Shown piece by piece: positions 52,431 through 60,307 of a DNA stretch of 64,000 bases (its first letter is position 1; each line of letters begins with the position of its first letter). The position numbers and the translations under genes are program-made. The notes under the pieces are model-generated. The model had not been told where the DNA came from and searched no databases. It saw only the letters and a program-made list of their open reading frames with translations. This DNA is from DASUKM01 sp036278735 (GTDB lineage: Bacteria; Acidobacteriota; Vicinamibacteria; Vicinamibacterales; 2-12-FULL-66-21), in NCBI GenBank assembly GCA_036278735.1, contig DASUKM010000002.1, positions 1 through 64,000 on the forward strand. Reading direction: 5' to 3'.

Positions 52431-53531
52431 TCATCCGGAGTGCCCCTCGCGGCTCATGGCGCGGTACAGCTCGGCATACCGCTCGATGAACACCCGCGCG
52501 TCGAATGCTCGTTCCGCCAGCGCCCGCGCGCGTTGCCCGAAGCCCGCTGGCTCCCGTGCGATTTCGCGGATGGCCGCCGCAAGCGCGGCAGGCGTGCGAT
52601 CCCGGATCACGACGCCCGCGCCGGCCGACGACACGACCGGCGCAAGGCCGCACTCCGGTGTGAGGATGGCGGGAGAACCACAGGCGAGCCCTTCGACGAC
52701 GGAATTGGGGCACGACTTGCCCGCGCCGGCCGCCGGCAGGAAGACGGTCGCGTCGGCTGCCTGGTACACCGCAGCGATGTCGGGGACGATGCCCACCTTG
52801 ACCTTCACGTTGGACGGAGGATTGAGTCGATCGAGGGCCCGCATCAGGCGTTCGGTCCGTCCCCACGGCCGCCACATCAGCACGACCTCCACGTCCGGAC
52901 ACAACCGCGCCGCCTCCACGAGCAGGGGGATTCCCCTGCGGCCGATGTCCTCGACAGAGGCTGGGGAACTCGCGAACACAATCCGGACTGCCTGGCTGGC
53001 GCGCGCCTGCGGCCGATACCGCGTGAGGTCCACCCCTGGGTACACGAGATGGATCCGGCGCGCTGAAATGCCCGCCCGGACGAGCACATCGGCGACAGCC
53101 GGCGTTTCGGCCGCGAAGCAGGCGACTTTGTCGTAGAGGTGCGGGAGCGGACGTCCGTGAATCGCCACCGTGAAGAGCACGGGTCTCCGGCCGAGCACCC
53201 GCAGCAAATGCCACGCGTCGACGGCGCCGAACACGTGGCCGAAGTCGGCCTGCCGCTCGAGCGCCGCCGCCAGCCCGTGCAATAGAACGTACCGTCGTCC
53301 GGAGAGACGGACCACACCGTCGATCGGCCAGAGCCGTGATCGCTGTCCGGCCGAGAACGAGACGATCCGGGCACGCGGCGCCAGCGCGGTGCGGAGCGCC
53401 GCGACTTCGTTCGACAGGCCTTCCCGTCCAGGATGCCAGATGCCGGTCCAGTAAACGACTCGGAGCGGCGCGGCGTTCACCGTCACTCTGCCGGACAGGG
53501 GCGTCGCGACGGGCGTGAGGCAGGCGTCCAT
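52431..53531 (-). CDS. Family 4 glycosyltransferase
   Basis: This 366-residue GT-B enzyme has the N-terminal acceptor domain beginning RVVYWTGIWHPGREGLSNEV. The C-terminal donor domain has IHLVYPGVDLTRY, VYQAADATVFLPAAGAGKS (with the glutamate position altered) and PNSVVEGLACGSPAILT, the usual E-x7-E-type region. The ATG at 53531 lies 17 bp after the upstream ligase stop; a GTG 45 bp further in is a possible alternative. It is co-oriented with the ligase and probably transcribed from the minus-strand sigma-54 site at 54882-54897. Confidence 0.85.
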   Translation of the reverse strand: MDACLTPVATPLSGRVTVNAAPLRVVYWTGIWHPGREGLSNEVAALRTALAPRARIVSFSAGQRSRLWPIDGVVRLSGRRYVLLHGLAAALERQADFGHVFGAVDAWHLLRVLGRRPVLFTVAIHGRPLPHLYDKVACFAAETPAVADVLVRAGISARRIHLVYPGVDLTRYRPQARASQAVRIVFASSPASVEDIGRRGIPLLVEAARLCPDVEVVLMWRPWGRTERLMRALDRLNPPSNVKVKVGIVPDIAAVYQAADATVFLPAAGAGKSCPNSVVEGLACGSPAILTPECGLAPVVSSAGAGVVIRDRTPAALAAAIREIAREPAGFGQRARALAERAFDARVFIERYAELYRAMSREGHSG

Positions 53532-53548
53532 CGAGGGCGGCCCGGCGG

Positions 53549-54862
53549 TCAGCGCGCCGCCTGCTGCGGCATCAGACCGCCGGGGGCCGCCTGCCGGGGC
53601 ACCAGCGCCCACCGCGGCGTCGCCGGCGCGGCGGCGATCGCGAGACTCTGCAGCGCGATGCTGCAGCCGACGAGGTGCCAGAACAGCTCGTTGTATTGCG
53701 CGCCCAGAAACGTTCCGGCCACGACGAACGCGGCGAGGCTCGTCTCGATCGCGACGGCGTAGGGCGCCAGATCGGCGAGTCGCGGATCGAATCGCGCCCT
53801 CCGCCGAATTCGCTCACACGCGACGAAGGTCGAAAGCGTGATCAACAGGAACAACAGCAGCCCGGGGATGCCGAGATCGGCCAGGACGCCGAACCAGGTG
53901 CTGTGGACCGCCCGGGCCGTCCCGAACAATCCGCGGCTGTCGTCGTACGTGTCGTACGCGGTTTGGAATCCGTTCAAGCCCACGCCCGTGAGCGGACGCG
54001 CCGCCGCCATCAACAGCGCGGTCGCCCAGAAGTGGATGCGTCCGCGTTCCGATTGATCCTGCTCGCTCTGCGTCGCCGCGATGGTGCTCATGCGGGCCCA
54101 GAACGACGAGGGCAGCACCGACACGGTGAGGGCTCCCACGAGCACCACGACCACGAGCACGCGAAGACGCTGCTTCGCCCGGGCAATCTGCAGCACCGCG
54201 ACAGCGCCGCCCGCGAGGAATCCTCCGCGCGAGTACGTCGTCAGTCCGCGCAGCAGGGCGCCGCCGAGCAGAAAGCGATGCATGTGTTTTTCCCACCGGC
54301 CGCGGGCGGTCTGGATCAGCACCGCGAAAATCGGCAGGAGCATCATCATGCCCATCGCGATGCCGTTGTTGTCGCCGAGCGCAGGGTGCGTATTGAGGTT
54401 CGGGACCCCCGGGTTCACGAACAGCTTGATCCACCCCTGCTTGGCCGCCTCGAATCCGAGCGACAGCGCGATCACCATCAGGACGGCGCGGAGGCGCCGG
54501 CCGTCGGTCACGAGGGTCGCAATCGCGTAGGTAATGAAGATCACCCGCGCGAATTCCTGGAAGTAGTGCCACGACCACGGCGGAGTGTTCGCGACGACGG
54601 TCGACAGGAGGGCGTCGAGGAAGAAGAGAACGAGCAGTCCCATCCTCGGCACGACGCGACGATACGTCGGCGACCAGAAGATGGCGACCGCGACGAGGCA
54701 GCCCATGACGAAGGACAGATCGAACGGAAGTCCGCCCCACATCCACTCGTCTGGCCGGAAGTACGCGGTCCAGAGATACAGGAGCAGCAGATAGAAGGGC
54801 GACCGGAAGCTGTAGGCCAGGCCGACCGCAATGACCGAGTAGACGAGCAGCTCGCGCAGCAC
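53549..54862 (-). CDS. O-antigen ligase/polymerase-family membrane protein
   Basis: This 437-residue protein has about eleven hydrophobic helices and a large periplasmic loop. Its N-terminus (VGLAYSFRSPFYLLLLYLW) and the loop region (STIAATQSEQDQSERGRIHFW) resemble the exosortase-associated O-glycosylation ligase type of the WaaL/Wzy superfamily. It would polymerise or transfer the glycan in the periplasm. An open frame extends to a GTG at 54898. Those codons overlap a sigma-54 promoter-like sequence, so I favour the GTG at 54862, which has a GAGGA site before it. The presence of both a Wzm/Wzt exporter and this protein is unusual. Confidence 0.85.
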   Translation of the reverse strand: MLRELLVYSVIAVGLAYSFRSPFYLLLLYLWTAYFRPDEWMWGGLPFDLSFVMGCLVAVAIFWSPTYRRVVPRMGLLVLFFLDALLSTVVANTPPWSWHYFQEFARVIFITYAIATLVTDGRRLRAVLMVIALSLGFEAAKQGWIKLFVNPGVPNLNTHPALGDNNGIAMGMMMLLPIFAVLIQTARGRWEKHMHRFLLGGALLRGLTTYSRGGFLAGGAVAVLQIARAKQRLRVLVVVVLVGALTVSVLPSSFWARMSTIAATQSEQDQSERGRIHFWATALLMAAARPLTGVGLNGFQTAYDTYDDSRGLFGTARAVHSTWFGVLADLGIPGLLLFLLITLSTFVACERIRRRARFDPRLADLAPYAVAIETSLAAFVVAGTFLGAQYNELFWHLVGCSIALQSLAIAAAPATPRWALVPRQAAPGGLMPQQAAR

Positions 54863-54881
54863 AGGTCCTCGGGCCGGTTTG

Positions 54882-54897
54882 AGCAATAAGCTCGCCA
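54882..54897 (-). promoter_or_regulatory. Sigma-54 promoter candidate P3
   Basis: On the minus strand: TGGC, GAGCTTA, TTGCT with exact 10-base spacing. The predicted start near 54871 lies about 9 bases before the GTG chosen for the ligase. It is divergent from candidate P4, 235 bp away. Confidence 0.6.
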
Positions 54898-54962
54898 CGC
54901 GGCCGGGAACATTTCTCCGGACGGGCCCGGCCTCGTGCCCTGGGGCGGGCGCGAAAACCCCT

Positions 54963-54986
54963 CACGCGGCGACTAAAGTCCGCGTG
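54963..54986. repeat. ACGCGG...CCGCGT hairpin between divergent promoters
   Basis: Arms CACGCGG and CCGCGTG flank a core GACTAAAGTC, so the stem is longer with one bulged base. The core resembles that of the hairpin at 31334-31360 (GCGACCAAAGTCGC). It sits between sigma-54 candidates P3 and P4 and could be an activator-binding site or a REP-type element. Confidence 0.55.
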
Positions 54987-55131
54987 TCAGCGGTCGACCC
55001 GACGGATACCGGCCGGCGGCTGCGCCCTCCCGTCGGCGCTGACGGCTCCCGCCCCTCGCAAAGCGCACGGCCGGAACGGCGAGGTCTCGATCGCGGCGGT
55101 CCAGGGGCCGGGCGTGGCCCAGGCCGGCCAC

Positions 55132-55147
55132 TGGCGGCGTCTTTGCT
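55132..55147 (+). promoter_or_regulatory. Sigma-54 promoter candidate P4
   Basis: TGGC, GGCGTCT, TTGCT with exact -24/-12 spacing (GG at 55133-55134, GC at 55145-55146). The predicted start is near 55158, 16 bp before the ATG chosen for the fusion gene. This is why I reject the earlier in-frame ATG at 55114. Confidence 0.7.
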
Positions 55148-55173
55148 ATTTCCTGCCCCGGCCCGGCCAAACC

Positions 55174-58100
55174 ATGACGCAGTCTGCGGCGACATCCCGA
55201 CGTCCCGATCGGATCCGACGTGTCCCAACGGAGACGTGGATTCACGTGTGTCATGACGGAAACGGTGAATCGGCGGTCGCCGGTGCGGAGCCGCTGACAA
55301 TCGGTGTGCCCTTCCCGCGGGGCGTCTGTCCGGAGGCCGCGGCGCTGCGCCTGTGGAGCGAGGGAGCGCCCATCCCTCTTCAGACAGCGGTGCTGGATCG
55401 CTGGCCGGACGGTTCAATCCGCTGGGCGCTCCTCGACTTTCAGGCTGCCGGCCGGACCCCGCTGGACGCGCTTCGGCTGACGTGGTCGGGCGGACCCGAG
55501 GCCGCCGGTCCCGCCGTGTCCGTCGACACGCTCGACGACGGTGCGATCCGCGTGAACACCGGCGTCGGACGGTTCACGGTGGCGTGCGGCCCGGCGTTTC
55601 CGTTTCGGTCCGCCGAGATCGGCGACGCAGCGGCGTTCGCGACGGGCTCGTCGCGCTTCTCCTTCCAGGACGCGCGGGGTCGAACGCACGCCTTCCGCGT
55701 GGACCACATCACCGTGGAGGAGGCCGGGCCGCTCCGCACCGTCGTGTGCGCTCGCGGCACGATCGCGCGCGGACGACGCGTCCTGCTCGAGGGGGACGCG
55801 CGGCTCCACTTCTTCGCCGGCTCTCCGGTGGTGCGCATCGCCCTGACCGTGCGCAACCCTCGCCCGGCACGGCATCGCGGCGGCTTCTGGGAACTCGGCG
55901 ACCGCGGCTCCGTGTTGTTCGACGACGCGACGGTGTCGCTGCCGCTCGGTCCGCGAGCGCAGCCGGCCCGTCTCTTCTGCTCGCACGAATGCGGACTGCC
56001 GCTGACCGCGGTGCCCGGTCCGCTCGAGGTGTACCAGGATTCGAGCGGCGGCGCCAATTGGGCAAGCACGAACCACGTGAATCGAGCCGGGAAGGTCCCG
56101 CACCGCTTTCGCGGCTATCGATCCGTCGATGGCCTCGGCGCGACCACCGGACTCCGAGCGACGCCGCTGCTGGTCGCGCAGCACGACAACGGGTGGGCGG
56201 CGATCGCGATGCCGCAATTCTGGCAGAACTTCCCGAAAGCCATCGAGAGCGCCGACAACGTCCTGACGCTCCGCTTGTGGCCGCGGCAATACGCCGACCT
56301 GCACGAGTTGCAGGGCGGCGAGCAGAAGACGCACGTCTTCTATGTGGCGGCCGGGTCGGGCGAACTGGACTGGCGCACGCTCGAGTGGTGCCGCCGGCCT
56401 GCACGGGCGATGGCCACCCCGTCGTGGTATTGCGGAGCGGACGCCGTCCCCGGCTTGACGTTGCTCCCCGAGGCGGAAGATCCCGAGGTCGATCGCGCCC
56501 GGCTCGTGCGCGCCGGCATCGACGGGCCCGACAGCTTCGCGGCGAAACGCGAAATCATCGACGAATACGGGTGGCGGCATTTCGGCGATCTCTATGCCGA
56601 CCACGAGGCGGCGCTGCGCCAGACGCCGCCGCCGCTCGTGTCGCACTACAACAATCAGTACGACGGGGTCGCGGGCTTCGCCATCCAATTCTTCCGCACC
56701 GGCGATACACGCTGGTGGACGGCCATGGACGAGCTCGCGTCGCACGTCAGCGACATCGACATCTATCACACGAACGGGGACAAGCCGGCGTACAACGGCG
56801 GGCTGTTCTGGCACACGTACCACTACTCGGACGCGGACCGCTCGACCCATCGCTCGTACGCGCGCTCCTCGCCGACCGACGGCGGTGGGCCGAGCAACGA
56901 ACACGACTACGCGACCGGCCTGATGCTCCATTACCTTCTGACGGGCGATCTCCGCTCGCGCGAGGCGGTCATCGGCCTCGGCCGCTGGGTGCTCGCGATG
57001 GACGACGGACGGCGCACGCCGTTCCGCTGGCTCGATCGCGGCGACACCGGCCTGGCCTCGGCGACTGACAATCCGGGCTATCACGGCCCCGGGCGCGGGG
57101 CGGCCTATTCCGTCCAGACGCTGCTCGACGCGTTCCGGCTCACCGGAGAGGAGGCGTACCAGCGCAAGGCGGAGCAGTTGATCCGCCGGTGCATCCATCC
57201 CGCCGACGACATCGACGCGCGCCATTTATCCGACGTCGAAGAACACTGGAGCTATACCGTCTTCCTCCAGGCGCTCGGCCGGTATCTGGCGTTCAAAGAG
57301 GAACGCGGGGAACGGGATCGCATGCACGCGTACGCCCGGGAAAGTCTGCTGGCGTACGCCGGGTGGATGCTCGCGCACGAACACCCGTATCTCGATCGGC
57401 CCGAGATCCTCGAGTATCCAGACGAGACCTGGATGGCCCAGGACATGCGCAAGGCCGACGTGTTCCGGTATGCCGCGGCGTACGCCGCACCGACGATTCG
57501 CGCGCGCTTCCTCGAGCGCGCGCGCTTCTTCTTCGACTATGCGGTCACCGCGCTGCTCGCATCCGGGCGCGCCGACCGGACCAGGCCCCTGGTCCTGATG
57601 CTGGGGAATGGATACCCACAACAGACCTCAGAGTCAGTCACCCAGGACCGCCCTGCCGAAACCGCGGCGTACATCTTTGGGCAGCCAGAGGTCTTCGTGC
57701 CGCAGAAGGCAAGAGTCCGCGAACGTCTCGCGGCCGCCGCGCGCCTCGGCTGGCCCGTCTGGAAGCGGGCATTCACGCGGGCCGCAGGCCGCCGCGCCAC
57801 CGGCGCGGGCGCGGGCGCCGCCACAATCCGACAGCGGCTCAAACTGGGGCTGCTGTGGGGATGCCGCGCGGCAGGGCTCTTCGCGCTGGCCCGCCGTTGC
57901 ACGCGCAACGGACTGCGTATCCTCTGCTATCACGGTTTCAGCCTTCTCGACGAGCACGAGTTCCGGCCGGGCCTGTTCATGCGGGGCGAGACGTTCCGTC
58001 GGCGCATGGCGTATCTCGTCCGAAAAGGCTATCCCGTCCTCAGCCTCGAGGAAGGGGCCCGGCGCCTGGCCGCCGGCACGCTGCCCGACAACGCCGTGGT

Positions 58101-58929
58101 CATCACGATCGACGATGGGTTCTACAGCGTGGGACGAGTCGCCTGGCCGATTCTGAAGACACTGTCGCTGCCGGCCACGTTGTACGTCACCTCGTATTAC
58201 GTCACGAAGCGCGCCCCGGTCTTCCGGCTGGCGATGCAGTACTTTTTCTGGAAAACGGACCGGACTCGGCTCGACCTGTCCGGCCTGGGCCCGGGCCTCG
58301 CCTGCCTGCCCGTGCTGTCGCTGGACGGGACGTCGGAAGCGGAGCCCGGCATGTGGGAGATCATCCGCTTCGGCGAGACGCAGCTCGATCAGCCGGAGCG
58401 CGAGCGTCTGGCGAAGGCGATCGCCGAGCGGCTCGGCGTCTCGTACGACGCCCTCGACACGCAGCGCAGCCTGAGCCTGCTCACGCCGGCGGAGCTCCGT
58501 GGCCTGGTCTCGGATGGCCTCGACGTGCAGTTGCACACGCATCGGCACGAGCTCCCCCAGGACGCGGCGCTCGTCCGGCGCGAAATCGACGACAACCGCG
58601 GCGTCCTCGAACCGCTCACGCGGCGCTCGCTCCACCACTTCTGCTACCCGAGCGGCGTGTGGACGGCCGCACACTGGTCCTCACTCGACGGATGCGGCAT
58701 CGCGACCGCGACCACGTGCGACCCGGGCTTGAATGGGCCCGGCTCCCCTCGCCTCGCGCTGACGCGATACCTGGACAGCGAGGAGATGGCGCCGCTCGAA
58801 TTCGAGGCCGAAGTCAGCGGGTTCTCGGAATGGATTCGGGTCGCGCAGCGGACCGCGCGACGCCTGCGCCGCCGCACCGGCGAGCGCCAGCGCGCGAACC
58901 GCGGCGCCACTCAGTTGTGCGGGAGGTAG
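55174..58929 (+). CDS. YetA/PcRGLX-like glycan lyase fused to NodB polysaccharide deacetylase
   Basis: This is a 1251-residue protein in two parts. Residues 1-860 resemble PcRGLX/YetA-type proteins: N-terminal RIFT barrel (LTIGVPFPRGVCPEAAALRL, then DRWPDGSIRWALLDF), a central beta-sandwich and an alpha/alpha toroid (SNEHDYATGLMLHYLLTGDLR). Some members are exo-rhamnogalacturonan lyases. Residues about 910-1190 are a NodB/CE4 deacetylase with VVITIDDG near residue 978, HTHRH near 1121 and FCYPSG. No signal peptide is obvious; the N-terminus is Arg-rich. A polymer-cutting and a deacetylating domain in one chain suggest trimming of the locus's own glycan. The end overlaps the convergent phosphotransferase gene by 19 bp. 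Natural substrate unknown. Confidence 0.85.
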   Translation: MTQSAATSRRPDRIRRVPTETWIHVCHDGNGESAVAGAEPLTIGVPFPRGVCPEAAALRLWSEGAPIPLQTAVLDRWPDGSIRWALLDFQAAGRTPLDALRLTWSGGPEAAGPAVSVDTLDDGAIRVNTGVGRFTVACGPAFPFRSAEIGDAAAFATGSSRFSFQDARGRTHAFRVDHITVEEAGPLRTVVCARGTIARGRRVLLEGDARLHFFAGSPVVRIALTVRNPRPARHRGGFWELGDRGSVLFDDATVSLPLGPRAQPARLFCSHECGLPLTAVPGPLEVYQDSSGGANWASTNHVNRAGKVPHRFRGYRSVDGLGATTGLRATPLLVAQHDNGWAAIAMPQFWQNFPKAIESADNVLTLRLWPRQYADLHELQGGEQKTHVFYVAAGSGELDWRTLEWCRRPARAMATPSWYCGADAVPGLTLLPEAEDPEVDRARLVRAGIDGPDSFAAKREIIDEYGWRHFGDLYADHEAALRQTPPPLVSHYNNQYDGVAGFAIQFFRTGDTRWWTAMDELASHVSDIDIYHTNGDKPAYNGGLFWHTYHYSDADRSTHRSYARSSPTDGGGPSNEHDYATGLMLHYLLTGDLRSREAVIGLGRWVLAMDDGRRTPFRWLDRGDTGLASATDNPGYHGPGRGAAYSVQTLLDAFRLTGEEAYQRKAEQLIRRCIHPADDIDARHLSDVEEHWSYTVFLQALGRYLAFKEERGERDRMHAYARESLLAYAGWMLAHEHPYLDRPEILEYPDETWMAQDMRKADVFRYAAAYAAPTIRARFLERARFFFDYAVTALLASGRADRTRPLVLMLGNGYPQQTSESVTQDRPAETAAYIFGQPEVFVPQKARVRERLAAAARLGWPVWKRAFTRAAGRRATGAGAGAATIRQRLKLGLLWGCRAAGLFALARRCTRNGLRILCYHGFSLLDEHEFRPGLFMRGETFRRRMAYLVRKGYPVLSLEEGARRLAAGTLPDNAVVITIDDGFYSVGRVAWPILKTLSLPATLYVTSYYVTKRAPVFRLAMQYFFWKTDRTRLDLSGLGPGLACLPVLSLDGTSEAEPGMWEIIRFGETQLDQPERERLAKAIAERLGVSYDALDTQRSLSLLTPAELRGLVSDGLDVQLHTHRHELPQDAALVRREIDDNRGVLEPLTRRSLHHFCYPSGVWTAAHWSSLDGCGIATATTCDPGLNGPGSPRLALTRYLDSEEMAPLEFEAEVSGFSEWIRVAQRTARRLRRRTGERQRANRGATQLCGR

Positions 58930-59969
58930 GACGCCCACCCTCCCGTATCGCGGACGATCCGAACCGCTCGCCGAAGGGCCTCAATCAGACGTCGATAGTG
59001 CAAGGCGCTCGAGGCGCGCGAAAGGAGGGGGTTGTCTTGCCGGCGTCCAACCGTCACCACGGCCACCGAGAGATTCCGCAGGTGCGGCAGCCAGAACTCC
59101 GGTCCCTCCGGCTCGCGGCCGCCATACCCCTCCAGAAACGCGCCGACGGCGCGCGCATGGAAGCGCGGCATCGGGCCGAGCGAGGCCAGGCGGCAGAACT
59201 GTTCGAGCGCCAGCAGGACCTGCGAGACGTCCAGCCCAGGCATCGCGGTCCGCGAGTCGTCGAAGTCGATCAGCCCGACGCCGCGGCCGATGATGACGTT
59301 GCCGCTCGAGATGTCGCCGTGGCAGCGCGTCAGCGTCACCGGACGGTCGCCCAGCGTCCCGGCAAGCAGTCCCAGCGCGTGCTCGGCGTCGCGCGACAGA
59401 TCCGCATGACGCGCATCGACGGTCGACCAGAGCCGCAGCCGCTCGCGGACGTACCCGGCGAGCGCCGCCGCGCGGTCCGCCGATTGTACCGCCGGGATCG
59501 TGCGCCAATGCAGGGTGTCCAGCCAGCGGCCGACCCCCCGCCACGCGTCGAGGCTCGCCCGCCTGGCGTCGCGGCTCCAGGGCAGGCGGCGCTGGAGCCG
59601 GCGAATCGGCCGGCCCTCGCTCTCGGCGGTGAGGATCAGGTGCCTGGCGGCATCGTAGGCGACGATGTCGAACGCGAGGAGCCCCTCGGCCCCGGCGAAC
59701 GCGCGCCCGATGCGTTCGAGCGCTTCGCACCAGGCGGCGAAGGCGGAGGGGTCGAGCGCGGTGAACATCTTCAGATAGAAGTGGCGAACGCGGCCGTGCG
59801 ACTCCCCCGTCAGCCGAACCAGACGGGCGGCCCGCGAGGGAACCGGCTGCACCCGCGTGATGTCGACAGGGACCCCTGCCCAGGCGGTGACGGCGCGCCG
59901 GCACCATTCGAGATACGCCGGCGGCAGCGGCGTATCGTCCGCGCGCGAATCCGTCACCAGGGATGTCAC
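58911..59969 (-). CDS. Phosphotransferase (APH/choline-kinase-like fold)
   Basis: This protein of about 352 residues has the aminoglycoside-phosphotransferase/choline-kinase fold. It has the Brenner motif CHGDISSGNVIIG (catalytic Asp and Asn) and IDFDDSRTAMPGLD carrying the metal-binding aspartate. The N-terminal lobe has HFYLKMFTALDPSA. Members phosphorylate small molecules, sugars or lipids. In this locus a sugar or lipid-carrier substrate is plausible but unproven. The start is uncertain among GTG codons at 59981, 59969 and 59957. The open frame continuing to 60155 is unlike protein at its N-terminus. A TTGACA box at about 60009 could be its -35. Confidence 0.8.
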   Translation of the reverse strand: MTSLVTDSRADDTPLPPAYLEWCRRAVTAWAGVPVDITRVQPVPSRAARLVRLTGESHGRVRHFYLKMFTALDPSAFAAWCEALERIGRAFAGAEGLLAFDIVAYDAARHLILTAESEGRPIRRLQRRLPWSRDARRASLDAWRGVGRWLDTLHWRTIPAVQSADRAAALAGYVRERLRLWSTVDARHADLSRDAEHALGLLAGTLGDRPVTLTRCHGDISSGNVIIGRGVGLIDFDDSRTAMPGLDVSQVLLALEQFCRLASLGPMPRFHARAVGAFLEGYGGREPEGPEFWLPHLRNLSVAVVTVGRRQDNPLLSRASSALHYRRLIEALRRAVRIVRDTGGWASYLPHN

Positions 59970-59981
59970 GATGTCGCACAC

Positions 59982-60229
59982 TCTGGACGCGACGGGGCGC
60001 GGTGTCAAGCGCGCACGGGCGCACGCCGTGCCTGCGCCCGCCGCACACGGCACTCCCGGTACCCGCGCAGGCAAGAATGTAATCTTGGCGCGACGGGTGT
60101 AAGAACTGCCCGCCCATTCCTGGGACGGCCGCTGCACGGCGGCCGCGCGCCCCATCGGATGTTCCGGTGGTCGTTGGAGATATCGCCGGCCGCCGGACGC
60201 GCGTCATCAATCCGGACGTGGGCCAGTCG
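59982..60229. other. Intergenic region between divergent genes
   Basis: About 250 bp lie between the phosphotransferase and sigma-54 candidate P5. There is no gene. On the minus strand TTGACA, 17 bases, CAGAGT (about 60009 down to 59981) could be a weak sigma-70 promoter for the phosphotransferase. I see no hairpin of note. Confidence 0.4.
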
Positions 60230-60245
60230 TGGCACCCTCCTTGCT
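60230..60245 (+). promoter_or_regulatory. Sigma-54 promoter candidate P5 (near consensus)
   Basis: TGGCACC-CTCC-TTGCT matches the consensus TGGCACG-N4-TTGCW at all but one position, with exact spacing (GG 60231-60232, GC 60243-60244). The predicted start near 60257 gives a leader of about 50 bases to the exported-protein gene. Confidence 0.8.
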
Positions 60246-60307
60246 GAATCGCCACGCGGCAGCAGGCTGTCTGCTGCGCCCAATCGATCTTTTCGGAAGG
60301 AACGCTC

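Noticed and set aside
54863..54898. GTG at 54898 as the ligase start
   Set aside because: Its first codons coincide with a full -24/-12 element, and a GTG with a GAGGA site lies 36 bp downstream.
55114..55173. Upstream in-frame ATG as the start of the lyase-deacetylase fusion
   Set aside because: It would place the start codon upstream of sigma-54 candidate P4, and the 20 extra residues do not look like a signal peptide.
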